Position numbers and translations under genes: made by a program. Source: Polaribacter reichenbachii (GTDB lineage: Bacteria > Bacteroidota > Bacteroidia > Flavobacteriales > Flavobacteriaceae). From it: a stretch of 64,000 nt of DNA. Location: NCBI RefSeq assembly GCF_001975665.1, contig NZ_CP019419.1, positions 3,579,501 to 3,643,500 on the forward strand, written 5' to 3'. Below are positions 25,127 through 34,351 of the stretch, in pieces. A model generated the notes under the pieces. The model saw only the letters and a list, made by a program, of their open reading frames with translations. It was not told the DNA's origin and made no database searches. Position 1 is the first letter of the stretch. The number at the start of each line of letters is the position of its first letter.

Positions 25127-25450
25127 CTAAATTGTTTTCAAAAATAAAGATATATCTAATAATGTCTGGTCAAAATGTGCTTTCTGCATTGGATCTAAAT
25201 TGTGTTCTCGAAGATTTTTTTCAAACTCATTCGCCTTCTCGTAACTAGTTTCAAGTCCTAAAATACTAAATTTATGTTTAATGCGATGAACATTATCTTC
25301 AATTTCTTTAAAATCTTTTTTCTCGATACTATTTTGATACTTTTTTTTCTCTTCTGGAAACTCTGTTTTAATAACTTCAATCAAAGTATTTCTTATAGAT
25401 TCGTTGCCTCTAGCTAGTTTTTCGATGTATTCTAAATTTGGTATTTCCAT
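25127..25450 (-). CDS. HPt phosphotransfer protein
   Basis: A 107-residue stand-alone HPt domain. VHRIKHKFSILGLE matches the phospho-accepting segment (HxLKGxxxxLG), with the first His as the likely acceptor; the rest is helical as in four-helix HPt bundles. It lies between a soluble histidine kinase (2 bases upstream) and a LytTR regulator (12 bases downstream), so it should shuttle phosphate between them. The kinase itself has no receiver domain, so the phosphate path is not fully explained by this operon unless a receiver is supplied elsewhere, for example by the protein at 27862. Confidence 0.85.
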   Translation of the reverse strand: MEIPNLEYIEKLARGNESIRNTLIEVIKTEFPEEKKKYQNSIEKKDFKEIEDNVHRIKHKFSILGLETSYEKANEFEKNLREHNLDPMQKAHFDQTLLDISLFLKTI

Positions 25451-25452
25451 AG

Positions 25453-26499
25453 TTATTTTTTTAATGTAAAAATAAAGGTTGTTCCTTTACCAGCAATAGA
25501 TTCTAAAGATATTTTTCCATTATAAGCTTCTACAATCTTTTTTACAATAGATAATCCTATACCCGTAGATTTATAATCATTTTCGAGTTTTTGAAACGCA
25601 ATAAATATAGTTTCGAAATAATGTTTTTCTATTCCTTTACCATTATCTCTTACCTTAAATTTCCAATAATTACCTTCATCAGAAAAAAGAATTTCTACTA
25701 CACCATATTCTCCTTTATCATTAAAATTAACAGCATTGCTTATTAAATGATAAAACAAAAGTTCTAATCGATGTTGATCTCCATAAATTGACGGCAAATC
25801 TACTGGAATATAAATCTCAATATCGTTAGGATTGTCTAGTGTTAGAATTAAATCATCTATTAAAGAATTTAAATCTACCTTATAACGTTTCTTTTCTAAG
25901 TTACCAATGGTAGAATACTCCAAAATACCTTTAATTAAAGTATCCATTTTTTCTACATTTTCTTTAATTAAATTTACTATTTCTCTACCTCCTTCCCCTA
26001 AGTTTTCGTAATAGTCTTCTTTAATCCAACTTGTTAAAGCATCTATACTTTGTAATGGAGATTTTAAATCATGAGAAACCATATGAGCATAATCATTCAA
26101 TTCTTGATTTTGCTGTTCTAAACTTGCTACTAATTTATCTTTTTGTTTATTAATTTCGATAATTTCTTTAGTTTGATTATCGATAAAGTCTACTAATTTT
26201 AATGAATCTAAAGCATCATGATTTTTTACATCATCTAATTCATAAAACTTTAAATTATTAATAACATTATTTAATTTAGAAATAATTTCTCTTTGTGCTA
26301 ATGACTCTTTTTTTAATTTTTGATTCGATTGAAAAAGTTCTTCAGAACTTATAGAAGCTGCTCTTTGTAGCATTACAAACTGATCTTCTGAAGTAATATA
26401 AGATCTATTTACGGCATCTAAAAAAGCTTCTAAATCTTTGCTAGATTGAAGTTCTTTGGGTAAATATTTTCTTATTTGTCTTTTTAAAAGGGAGTTCAT
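25453..26499 (-). CDS. cytoplasmic sensor histidine kinase
   Basis: A 348-residue kinase without signal peptide or membrane helix. Residues 1 to about 95 are helical and unassigned, followed by a coiled coil into the HisKA dimerisation helix (YAHMVSHDLKSPLQSI with the phospho-accepting His). The ATPase domain has N-box LISNAVNFNDKG, G1 RDNGKGIE and G2 STGIGLSIVKKIV. Lacking its own sensor, it probably takes its signal from the FIST protein whose stop codon overlaps its start by one base (TAATG). It has no receiver domain. Confidence 0.92.
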   Translation of the reverse strand: MNSLLKRQIRKYLPKELQSSKDLEAFLDAVNRSYITSEDQFVMLQRAASISSEELFQSNQKLKKESLAQREIISKLNNVINNLKFYELDDVKNHDALDSLKLVDFIDNQTKEIIEINKQKDKLVASLEQQNQELNDYAHMVSHDLKSPLQSIDALTSWIKEDYYENLGEGGREIVNLIKENVEKMDTLIKGILEYSTIGNLEKKRYKVDLNSLIDDLILTLDNPNDIEIYIPVDLPSIYGDQHRLELLFYHLISNAVNFNDKGEYGVVEILFSDEGNYWKFKVRDNGKGIEKHYFETIFIAFQKLENDYKSTGIGLSIVKKIVEAYNGKISLESIAGKGTTFIFTLKK

Positions 26500-27638
26500 T
26501 ATTCACTAATTAAAGTAATAGCCATAGTTTGGTTATGTAATTGACAACTTATTTCGTCATTAAAAGGGGCAATTTCGCCATATGAATACAAGCCACATAC
26601 AGTAGCATCTTTACCCAAAACTTCAATTACTTCTTCTACTTCTTCTTCTATTCTTTGATCTAAAACTAATTTTCTACCAATACAGCTGATTAAAATTGCT
26701 AATTCTGGCTTAGTTTTTCTATAATTTAAAGCTTTTTGGGCTCCTATTTCTGCTGCATTTACAATACTATCTACATTCGTCATCATCAACTGCACTTGAG
26801 AACCTTCTTTTATATCACCGGCTAAAATTACTGAATTATTTTCTTCATTAATATTAAGAATAGTTCTTACAATAGATTTAGTTTCGTCTGAAGATTTTAC
26901 CTTTAATGGATACAATAAAGCTGCACCTGGCAATTCTTTACTTTTTTCTCCTAAATAGGTTTTGTATAAATCTAATGCAGGTTGCCCATCTAATTCGAAT
27001 AAAATATTACCATCAGATTTTGTAACAATTCTTTCGGGTCCAAAAGGTGTCCAACCTCCTTTTGTTGCAAAAGAAACTTCTAAAGAATCTCCATATAAAC
27101 CAATGGCAACAATTTTACCTTCTTTTGGTGATTCATTGTAAGAGGTTAAAGTAGTTTCAAATCTTGGACCATCACCACACAATGCACCAGTAATTAGCAA
27201 GTTGTTTTGTGTAGCTGCATTCATTCCTTTAGTTAACTGGCTTCCGTTTATAAAACTACCATCAGAAAGTACAAAAACATATTTTAAATTTTCTTTAGGT
27301 AATTGTCTTATTAACTCTCTACCTGTTCTAAAACTATCAATTTTAATATCAGAATTTAAAACATTGGTTGTTTTTATTGCAAAAGTACTTTTCTCGAATT
27401 CTATGGCTGTAATAGCAATAGTTTCATCTTCTACAGATTCTGAAGTAATGTCTCCGGCTGTAGATCCAAAAACAATATGTCCATCTTTAAAAATTTCTCT
27501 TATTTCGTTGTAGATATTCTTGTCTTGCAACATAAACCTATTACCAAATACAAATACCAAAGGTTCTATTAAAATGAGTTTTTCTGATAAATAAGTTATT
27601 TCATCATTCTTACTCTTTTTTAATTGAACAATTTTCAT
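26499..27638 (-). CDS. FIST domain protein, candidate NosP-like sensor
   Basis: A 379-residue cytoplasmic protein with the FIST N domain (about residues 25-225; IVFGSTAGDI, YVFVLSDGSFINGSQLTKGM, ITGALCGDGPRFETTL) and FIST C domain (about 225-360; ALDLYKTYLG, PLKVKSSDETKSIVRTILNIN, LILSCIGRK-like AILISCIGRKLVLDQRIEEE). FIST proteins sense small molecules; NosP members bind haem and nitric oxide and regulate a partner histidine kinase encoded beside them. Here the kinase, an HPt and a regulator follow in one operon with coupled starts. Haem binding is not visible from the sequence. Confidence 0.88.
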   Translation of the reverse strand: MKIVQLKKSKNDEITYLSEKLILIEPLVFVFGNRFMLQDKNIYNEIREIFKDGHIVFGSTAGDITSESVEDETIAITAIEFEKSTFAIKTTNVLNSDIKIDSFRTGRELIRQLPKENLKYVFVLSDGSFINGSQLTKGMNAATQNNLLITGALCGDGPRFETTLTSYNESPKEGKIVAIGLYGDSLEVSFATKGGWTPFGPERIVTKSDGNILFELDGQPALDLYKTYLGEKSKELPGAALLYPLKVKSSDETKSIVRTILNINEENNSVILAGDIKEGSQVQLMMTNVDSIVNAAEIGAQKALNYRKTKPELAILISCIGRKLVLDQRIEEEVEEVIEVLGKDATVCGLYSYGEIAPFNDEISCQLHNQTMAITLISE

Positions 27639-27861
27639 TTCTATATTTTTTGAAGGTTGAAATAAATTTTATGCAAAATTTGCTTAAAAAGAAAATATTT
27701 CTGGTAACTATAAATTTACAAACTTTTTAATAATTGATATATAAAATGCGTAAAAATTACTAATCATTACACTATTAAATCATCAAAAACTTTAGAAATT
27801 CTTATAACCTTTGTATTTCTAAATCAAATAATTGTAAAAAGTAAAAAGAGAAAGGAAAAGC

Positions 27862-28275
27862 TTATAGCTTTCTTAGTTCATTTACACTCCAATAAGCTAA
27901 AACTGTTTCAATTTTTTTAACATAATCTTCGTATTTTAAAGGTTTTAAAACGTAACCAGACATACCAGTTCTGTAACATTCTAACAAATCTTTCTGATTA
28001 CTAGATGTTGTTAAAATTATGGTAGGAATATGTTTTAAATCATCATTAGCCTTGATAATTTTTAAAAACTCGATTCCGTTTATTTTAGGCATATTTAAAT
28101 CTAACAAAATAATATCTGGAATATTAGATTTATCTTCTAAAAATTGTAATGCTTCTTCACCATTTTTTGCTTCGTGAATTGTATGTTTTAATTTTAATAA
28201 TGAAATGGTTCTTTTCATTTTCATTATTTCAATTAAATTGTCTTCGACCAATAAGACTTTTAATATATTCTCCAT
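27862..28275 (-). CDS. single-domain response regulator
   Basis: A 137-residue receiver without output domain. ILLDLNMPKINGIEFLK carries the acceptor Asp, ILTTSS the Thr and YVLKPLKYEDYVKKI the Lys. Stand-alone receivers of this Rcp/CheY type relay phosphate or bind partners. It lies 223 bases upstream of the FIST operon on the same strand. It could be the missing receiver between the kinase and the HPt protein, a position inference only. Confidence 0.88.
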   Translation of the reverse strand: MENILKVLLVEDNLIEIMKMKRTISLLKLKHTIHEAKNGEEALQFLEDKSNIPDIILLDLNMPKINGIEFLKIIKANDDLKHIPTIILTTSSNQKDLLECYRTGMSGYVLKPLKYEDYVKKIETVLAYWSVNELRKL

Positions 28276-28419
28276 TTATGGTTAAAGGTTATAAGGATTT
28301 ATAAACATACAAAATACGTTTAAAGTTTCTATTTTTTGTTAGTAAGCGTGTTTAAAGGTTAAAAACCTTGGTTAAAATACAAAAAAGTGTCGATAAGCTG
28401 TTTTTTATAAAATTAACAA

Positions 28420-28887
28420 TTAATTAATAAGTTGATTAAAATATTCAAAAATTTCTCCTTTAGAAATTGAACTTCCTTTTTCAATTAAGTCAAAAACTTC
28501 TTTATTTCGTTTGTTATTATAAGGTTTAGAGCCTTTAAAAATATCTACAGAATTGTCTAACGGATTTTTCATTAACCACTCAAAACCTTCTTGTTTTAAT
28601 AAATTAATATCCCAATTTACCTTAATTGCTATTCTTTGAATTTCTTCTTCACCGCATTTAAATAAATTTACTGATGTTTCTGAAAAGTGTTCTAAATAGT
28701 TTGTTTTTTTTAAAACATCATCCCAAACAATATCAGAAAAAATATTCATTTCTTCTTCTGCAACCTCTGGTTTATCTTTTTTAATTAGATTCCATTCTTT
28801 TGCATCTATACTTTGTGTTGCTAAAAAATGAGCAAACTCGCTATGTAAGCTTTCAAATTGTTCTTTGGTAAGTTGTCTGTACTTCAT
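28420..28887 (-). CDS. DUF6495 family protein
   Basis: A 155-residue acidic, mostly helical cytoplasmic protein. The start MKYRQLTKEQFESLHSEFAHFLATQ and the later IFSDIVWDDVLKKTNYLEHFS and GSKPYNNKRNKEVFDLIEKG match a small family restricted, as far as I know, to Bacteroidota and labelled DUF6495. No catalytic motif is visible and the role is unknown. Its start codon lies only 15 bases downstream of the terminator that ends the preceding receptor gene, so its promoter must overlap that terminator or the receptor gene. Confidence 0.65.
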   Translation of the reverse strand: MKYRQLTKEQFESLHSEFAHFLATQSIDAKEWNLIKKDKPEVAEEEMNIFSDIVWDDVLKKTNYLEHFSETSVNLFKCGEEEIQRIAIKVNWDINLLKQEGFEWLMKNPLDNSVDIFKGSKPYNNKRNKEVFDLIEKGSSISKGEIFEYFNQLIN

Positions 28888-28895
28888 ATATTTTT

Positions 28896-28924
28896 ATAAA
28901 AAAACCGCCCAATTTTGGGCGGTT
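28896..28924 (-). terminator. terminator of the Oar-like receptor gene
   Basis: A perfect 10-base G/C-containing stem (28903-28912 with 28915-28924) is followed on the minus strand by TTTTTTTATAAAA. It lies 24 bases after the receptor stop codon. Confidence 0.9.
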
Positions 28925-28948
28925 CAAATATCTTAAAAATTTATTCTA

Positions 28949-31900
28949 TTAGAAAATATAACGTAAACCAACTTGTGCTTGCCAACGTGAATCTAAATTA
29001 GATGAATATCCAAATGTACTTGTTTGAGTACCATCAAAAGTATAAACTGGTGCACCAGCAGCATCAAAACTAACACCTATTGGTTGTACACTATTTGGTT
29101 GCTGAATTAATCCCCATTTAGAGCTTAATAAGTTACCAAAGTTTAATATATCTACACTAAATTGAATTGTATTTGTTTTATCATTACCAACGTTGATATT
29201 TAAATCTTGTAAAAATTTAATATCCCATCTACCTCTCCAAGGTGCTAAAGCTCCATATCTTTCTGCATATTGACCTCTTCTATCACTTAAATAATCATCT
29301 TGTTCAATAAAAGCATCAAAAGCTGCTCCTTGACCTGCTGCAGAAAATTGCATTTGAGAAATTTCGCTAGTTGTTGGTACATAAATTAAATCGTTACCAA
29401 AAGCACCATCACCATTAATATCTCCACCATAAGTATAGTTAAAACGACCACCTTGTGCGTACTCAAAAAATGCAGTTAAGGTAGTTGCCCATTTATCATC
29501 TGTACCATAAGTCCATTTTTTACTAGCAACACCAATAAAACGATGTGTATCTCCATATTTAGAATAACTTAATTGCTCATCATTTACATTATTTAAAGCA
29601 GGATTAAATGCAAATGCATCTCCAGTAATTTCTGCTTCTATAGAGTTAACATCTTTAGCATTTAAATAGTTATAAGCTAAACTTGTATATAAACCATCAT
29701 CAAAAGTTTTTTGTGCTTTAAAAGAGGCATTCCAAATTCTACCTTTATCAGAATTCGTTAAAGTATAAGCATTTGCATTACCTAAAAATGAAGTTGCATG
29801 ATCTTCTGCTAAATAAACAGGTCTGCTATCTACACCAGTTAAAGTACCTGTAGGCGCTTTTAATCCCCAGTTTTGTACATGAACTCCATTAATATCTTTT
29901 GTATAAGAAATATCTGTTGTTAAAACTACACCACTTTCTAAACGCTTATCTACACCAATATTAGTTCTCCAAACTTGTGGGAATTTGAAATCTGGATCTA
30001 CAACTTGATAAAAGAATACATCAGAACCACTTACTTGGTTACCTATCCAAACAAAAGGCAAACGACCTGTAAATAAACCTGTACCTCCTCTAATTTGTAA
30101 GCTAGCATCTCCATTAGTATCCCAATTAAAACCAACTCTTGGCGAAATTAACCATTGATTTGATGGCATTTCTGTAGAATCAAATACATAAGGTTGCCCA
30201 TCTTCTGGATTATAATATTCAATATCTGGCACAAACCATTCTGAATTCTCTGTATCAATAAATTTTTGAGCTAAATCTGATGTATTAAAATATAATGGTT
30301 TATCGAATCTTATACCATAAGTCAACTTAAAATCGTTGCTCACTTCCCATTCATCTTGTACATAAAATGCTAACTGACCAAAATTCATTTCAGCTAAATT
30401 CCAACCACCATCAACACCATCTTCTAGACTATTTCTACCATTAAAAGTAGTTTGGGCAGCAGCTAATGCAGCAGCATAATTATTTGCATCAAAATCTGCA
30501 ATATCTACACTACCAAAAACATCGAAACCATAACCTTTTAAGTTAAAAGAGTTTTCGAACATAAATTTTTCAAAAGAAAAACCAACTGTATAAGTATGAT
30601 CTCCTTGAAAGAAATTCATATTATTGGTTAATTGAAAAACTTTTTGATCTAATTTATTGTTGATAGAAAAAGGTTCGTGACCTGCAATAATGTAAGGAGA
30701 ACCGTTTTTATAAATATTAATTACTGGTGCTGGCGCAGAAAATGGATCTCTTGAATCTTCGAAATGAGAATACCCTACTTGTAATTTATTTGATACATTA
30801 TCTGTTATTGTTGAGTTATATTCTAACTGAAAAGAGTTTAAAACGTTATTAATTGTATAACCCGAATTTTGGAATTGTAAAGTATTAAAATCTGGCCCTC
30901 TTCTATTAATTGCTGTTGGGTGTGCAGGTTTATCTTTAGAAGCATCTAAGAAATTATAAATAAAAGCCAAACGATTGTTATCATTTATATTCCAATCTAA
31001 TTTAAAAATACCTTTTACAGATTCTGTTTGGTGTGTATAACCTTCATAAGTACCAGGATCATAACCAATACCTAATAAAGCATCTCTAACATCAATTAAA
31101 TCTTGTTCTAAAACTCTAGATTCGTTAATTGCTCCAGAACCTGTATTTGCTACCCAACTCTGTCCTAAATCTTTACGTTGATCTTGCTCAAAATTTGCGA
31201 AGAAAAATAATTTATCTTTAATAATTGGTCCACCAATACTAAAACCTACTTGGCTTTGCGATAATTCTGGCACAAATATTTTATCACCATTTACTTTGCT
31301 ACCTGTTAAATCTTCGTTTCTATAAAATCCATAAACAGTTCCTTTAAATTCATTTGTTCCACTTTTAGTTACTGCATTTACAGAAGCACCTGTAAAACCA
31401 GATAAAGTAACATCATAAGGTGCAGTAGATACCGAAATTTGATCTATAGCATCTAAAGAAATTGGTTGAGAACCAGTTTGACCTCCAGGAGTTGGAGCAT
31501 CTAAACCAAATGGATTATTAAAAATGGCTCCATCTAAAGAGAAATTATTGAATTGATCGTTTCTACCACCAAAAGAATTACCACTTGCAGATGGCTCTAA
31601 ACGAGTAAAATCTGATGAAGATCGAGAAATAGTTGGTAAAATTTTTAATTGAATTGCAGAAACACTTGTTTGTGCTCCAGTTCTATCACTATTAAAAGTT
31701 TTATTTTTAGATGATGATATAATAACTTCATCTAAAGCCTCACCTTCTTCTGCCAATTTACCATTAATTACAGTAGTTTTACCTAAAAGTAAAAAGACAT
31801 TTTCTACAACTTGAGGTTTGAATCCCAAATAACTAAAGGTTATTTTGTAAGGTCCACCTACTCTTAAATTTATAACAGTAAATCTACCATTATCTTGTGT

Positions 31901-32077
31901 AGTAGTTCCAGTTAAGGTTCCTGTTGGCTCATGTAAAACTGATATTGTTGCTCCTAGCAGAGGCTCACCAGTATTGTCTGTAACTAATCCTTTAATTTTA
32001 GAGGTTGTAACTTGGGCACTTGCGTAACCAGCCACTAATAAAACTAAAGACAACATTAAAAGTAATTTTTTCTTCAT
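28949..32077 (-). CDS. Oar-like TonB-dependent outer-membrane receptor
   Basis: A 1042-residue outer-membrane protein. The start is the ATG at 32077, giving signal peptide MKKKLLLMLSLVLLVAGYASAQ; the frame extends further upstream but without a signal. A carboxypeptidase-regulatory-like domain follows (about residues 24-110; TDNTGEPLLGATISV), then the plug (INESR, GASVNAVTKSGTNEFKGTVYGFYRNEDL) and a large beta barrel ending in aromatic YIF, the BAM signal. The plug and barrel resemble Oar proteins rather than SusC. TonB energises such receptors. No SusD-like lipoprotein gene accompanies it, so a glycan role is unlikely. Substrate unknown. Confidence 0.9.
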   Translation of the reverse strand: MKKKLLLMLSLVLLVAGYASAQVTTSKIKGLVTDNTGEPLLGATISVLHEPTGTLTGTTTQDNGRFTVINLRVGGPYKITFSYLGFKPQVVENVFLLLGKTTVINGKLAEEGEALDEVIISSSKNKTFNSDRTGAQTSVSAIQLKILPTISRSSSDFTRLEPSASGNSFGGRNDQFNNFSLDGAIFNNPFGLDAPTPGGQTGSQPISLDAIDQISVSTAPYDVTLSGFTGASVNAVTKSGTNEFKGTVYGFYRNEDLTGSKVNGDKIFVPELSQSQVGFSIGGPIIKDKLFFFANFEQDQRKDLGQSWVANTGSGAINESRVLEQDLIDVRDALLGIGYDPGTYEGYTHQTESVKGIFKLDWNINDNNRLAFIYNFLDASKDKPAHPTAINRRGPDFNTLQFQNSGYTINNVLNSFQLEYNSTITDNVSNKLQVGYSHFEDSRDPFSAPAPVINIYKNGSPYIIAGHEPFSINNKLDQKVFQLTNNMNFFQGDHTYTVGFSFEKFMFENSFNLKGYGFDVFGSVDIADFDANNYAAALAAAQTTFNGRNSLEDGVDGGWNLAEMNFGQLAFYVQDEWEVSNDFKLTYGIRFDKPLYFNTSDLAQKFIDTENSEWFVPDIEYYNPEDGQPYVFDSTEMPSNQWLISPRVGFNWDTNGDASLQIRGGTGLFTGRLPFVWIGNQVSGSDVFFYQVVDPDFKFPQVWRTNIGVDKRLESGVVLTTDISYTKDINGVHVQNWGLKAPTGTLTGVDSRPVYLAEDHATSFLGNANAYTLTNSDKGRIWNASFKAQKTFDDGLYTSLAYNYLNAKDVNSIEAEITGDAFAFNPALNNVNDEQLSYSKYGDTHRFIGVASKKWTYGTDDKWATTLTAFFEYAQGGRFNYTYGGDINGDGAFGNDLIYVPTTSEISQMQFSAAGQGAAFDAFIEQDDYLSDRRGQYAERYGALAPWRGRWDIKFLQDLNINVGNDKTNTIQFSVDILNFGNLLSSKWGLIQQPNSVQPIGVSFDAAGAPVYTFDGTQTSTFGYSSNLDSRWQAQVGLRYIF

Positions 32078-32117
32078 TTTATGATTTTTATTTGAATTCA
32101 ACACAAAAATAAACCAT

Positions 32118-32148
32118 AAAAAAAACACCTGCTTAAAAGCAAGTGTTT
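32118..32148 (-). terminator. terminator of the rpsF-rpsR-rplI operon
   Basis: Arms 32123-32134 and 32137-32148 pair with one mismatch, followed on the minus strand by a run of T residues. It lies 32 bases after the rplI stop codon. Confidence 0.8.
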
Positions 32149-32179
32149 ATTTCTTAACAAATAGTTAACAAATTTGTAA

Positions 32180-32626
32180 CTATTCTGCAACTACTTCAAA
32201 AGTAATATCAGCAACTACTGCTCTATGTAATCTTACAGTAGCATCGTATTTACCTAATCTTTTTACAGAACCACCAACAACTTTAATAAATTTCTTGTCT
32301 AATTCTGTACCAGCTTTTGTTAAAGCAGCAGCTAAATCTATATTGTTTACAGAACCAAATAATTTGTCTCCTGAACCAGTTTTAGATGCAATTTTAATTT
32401 CATAACCTTTAATTGTTTCAGCAATTGCGTTAGCGTCTTCAATTAATTTAGCTTCTTTATAAGCACGTTGTTTTAAATTCTCTGCTAAAACTTTCTTTGC
32501 AGATGAAGTTGCTAAAACAGCTTGCCCTGTTGGGATTAAAAAATTTCTACCATAACCGTTTTTAACAGATACAACATCATCTTTAAATCCTAAATTTTCT
32601 ACGTCTTGTCTTAATATCAATTCCAT
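32180..32626 (-). CDS. rplI: ribosomal protein bL9
   Basis: A 148-residue bL9, the usual size. The N-terminal RNA-binding domain MELILRQDVENLGFKDDVVSVKNGYGRNFLIPTG-type signature is complete, then a long linking helix and the C-terminal domain with KLFGSVNNIDLAAAL. It binds domain V of 23S rRNA near the L1 stalk. It is the last gene of the three-gene operon, 15 bases after rpsR. Confidence 0.96.
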   Translation of the reverse strand: MELILRQDVENLGFKDDVVSVKNGYGRNFLIPTGQAVLATSSAKKVLAENLKQRAYKEAKLIEDANAIAETIKGYEIKIASKTGSGDKLFGSVNNIDLAAALTKAGTELDKKFIKVVGGSVKRLGKYDATVRLHRAVVADITFEVVAE

Positions 32627-32641
32627 TTCTCTAGGTATTTA

Positions 32642-32938
32642 TTATTTTAACATATCACCAACGTAAGGCATTAACGCTAAATGACGCGCTCTTTTAATTG
32701 CTTGCGCAACTTTACGTTGATATTTTAATGATGTTCCTGTTAAACGTCTTGGTAAAATTTTACCTTGTTCGTTTACTAAATACATTAAGAAATCTGCATC
32801 TTTATAATCGATATATTTGATACCTTTTTTCTTAAATCTACAGTATTTAGCTTCCTTTTTAGTTTCTATATCTAATGGCGTTAAATATCTAACGTCAGCA
32901 GATTTACCACCTTTTGCTTGTTGTTCTATTGATGCCAT
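32642..32938 (-). CDS. rpsR: ribosomal protein bS18
   Basis: A 98-residue bS18 with the usual basic core ([51 protein letters not shown]). The N-terminal extension of about 30 residues contains one Cys only, in AKYCRFKKK, so the zinc ribbon form is absent. It binds 16S rRNA with bS6, encoded 3 bases upstream. Confidence 0.96.
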   Translation of the reverse strand: MASIEQQAKGGKSADVRYLTPLDIETKKEAKYCRFKKKGIKYIDYKDADFLMYLVNEQGKILPRRLTGTSLKYQRKVAQAIKRARHLALMPYVGDMLK

Positions 32939-32941
32939 TTC

Positions 32942-33283
32942 TTATTTTTTTGAAGATTTTACTCTTTCACTTCTAACTTTAGCCCAAGCTGCAGCATGTT
33001 TGTCTAATCTAACAGAAAGGTAACGCATAACGCTATCATCTCTTCTAAATTCTAACTCAAATGCAGCAATCTCTTCTCCAGCTACTTTGTACTCTAATAA
33101 GTGATAAAAACCACTTTTTTTCTTTTGAATTGGATAAGCTAATTTTTTTAAGCCCCAATCTTCTTTAGAAATCATTTCGGCACCTTTAGAAACCAAATAG
33201 TCCTCGAACTTTTGTACTGTTTCCTTTATCTGAGTATCAGATAAAACGGGATTCAAAATGAAAACAGTTTCGTAATGATTCAT
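32942..33283 (-). CDS. rpsF: ribosomal protein bS6
   Basis: A 113-residue bS6 (MNHYETVFILNPVLSDTQIKETVQKFEDYL, then GLKKLAYPIQKKKSGFYHLLEY and RDDSVMRYLSVRLDKH), which forms a heterodimer with bS18 in the platform of the 30S subunit. It heads the rpsF-rpsR-rplI operon. A TAnnTTTG promoter core lies 33 bases upstream. No ssb gene lies between rpsF and rpsR. Confidence 0.96.
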   Translation of the reverse strand: MNHYETVFILNPVLSDTQIKETVQKFEDYLVSKGAEMISKEDWGLKKLAYPIQKKKSGFYHLLEYKVAGEEIAAFELEFRRDDSVMRYLSVRLDKHAAAWAKVRSERVKSSKK

Positions 33284-33315
33284 AATTAAAAATTTAATGT
33301 TTAATTTTAAGGCTG

Positions 33316-33323
33316 CAAATATA
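33316..33323 (-). promoter_or_regulatory. -7 element of the ribosomal protein operon
   Basis: On the minus strand TATATTTG is an exact TAnnTTTG match, placed about 33 bases before the rpsF start codon. Confidence 0.5.
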
Positions 33324-33406
33324 CTAACTTTTTTGTATTTACAGCATCTTTTTTACAATTTAAAAGTCTTATTTTTAAAACCTTAAATTCCACTTAAAAA
33401 GAACAT

Positions 33407-34309
33407 ATGGAAATACCCCAAATACCTGACTTAATTCATTACGCAATTCCTTTTTTTGCGTTTACAGTGCTTTTAGAAATAATTTTAACTGTAAAGGTTA
33501 AACTCGAAGAATATGAATTTAAAGATGCTGGGACATCTATATTAATGGGTTTGGGTAATGTTTTTGTAGGCTTATTTACTAAAGGAATTATTTTAACCTG
33601 CTTTTTATTTTTGTATAAATATAGATTATTTACCATAGAGTTTACTTGGTGGTCTTGGTTAATCATTTTATTTGCAGAAGATTTTTGTTATTACTGGAAT
33701 CATAGAATTGCTCATGAAAGTAGATTATTTTGGGCGAGTCATGTAGTACACCATTCATCAGAAAAATATAATTTAAGTACTGCTTTAAGACAAACTTGGA
33801 CAGGTAGTTTTTATACATTCATCTTTTGGTTTCCTTTAGTTTTAATTGGTTTTCATCCTGTAATGGTAATTGTACAAATGTCTATCAGTTTAATATATCA
33901 ATATTGGATACATACAGAAATGATTGATAAAATGCCCAAATGGTTCGAAGCCGTTTTTAATACTCCAAGTCATCATAGAGTTCATCACGCTACAAATCCG
34001 CAGTATTTAGACAGAAATCACGCAGGTATTTTTATTATTTGGGATAAACTTTTTGGCACTTTTGAACCCGAAGTTGAAAAACCTATTTATGGTTTAGTTA
34101 CAAACATTAACACTTATAACCCTATTAAAATTGCTTTTCTAGAATGGAAAAATATGTTTAAAGATTTTTATAATTCTAAAACAACGGTATTTAATAAATT
34201 AAAGTATTTAATAAAACCTCCTGGCTGGAAACACGATGGAACAGGAATTTTATCTACAGACCTTAGAAAAGATTGGGAAGAAAATAATGGAAAAAGAAAA
34301 AAGAGGTAA
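33407..34309 (+). CDS. sterol desaturase / fatty acid hydroxylase family protein
   Basis: A 300-residue integral membrane di-iron protein. Membrane helices lie at about residues 10-30, 44-70, 80-97 and 140-165. The His clusters are HRIAH, HVVHH and HRVHH, with further conserved H in IWDKLFGTFEPE-type ends; these bind the two irons in the hydroxylase superfamily. Substrates in the family include sterols, sphinganine and lipid A acyl chains, so the target cannot be stated. Transcribed alone, with a terminator that overlaps its stop codon. Confidence 0.88.
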   Translation: MEIPQIPDLIHYAIPFFAFTVLLEIILTVKVKLEEYEFKDAGTSILMGLGNVFVGLFTKGIILTCFLFLYKYRLFTIEFTWWSWLIILFAEDFCYYWNHRIAHESRLFWASHVVHHSSEKYNLSTALRQTWTGSFYTFIFWFPLVLIGFHPVMVIVQMSISLIYQYWIHTEMIDKMPKWFEAVFNTPSHHRVHHATNPQYLDRNHAGIFIIWDKLFGTFEPEVEKPIYGLVTNINTYNPIKIAFLEWKNMFKDFYNSKTTVFNKLKYLIKPPGWKHDGTGILSTDLRKDWEENNGKRKKR

Positions 34310-34331
34310 ACATCACATAAACCTCTTTTTT
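34297..34331. terminator. bidirectional terminator
   Basis: AAAAAAGAGGT (34297-34307) pairs with ACCTCTTTTTT (34321-34331). The first arm overlaps the last codons and stop of the hydroxylase gene, and the reverse orientation serves ald. Confidence 0.85.
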
Positions 34332-34351
34332 ACAATAAAAACCAAAAATAA

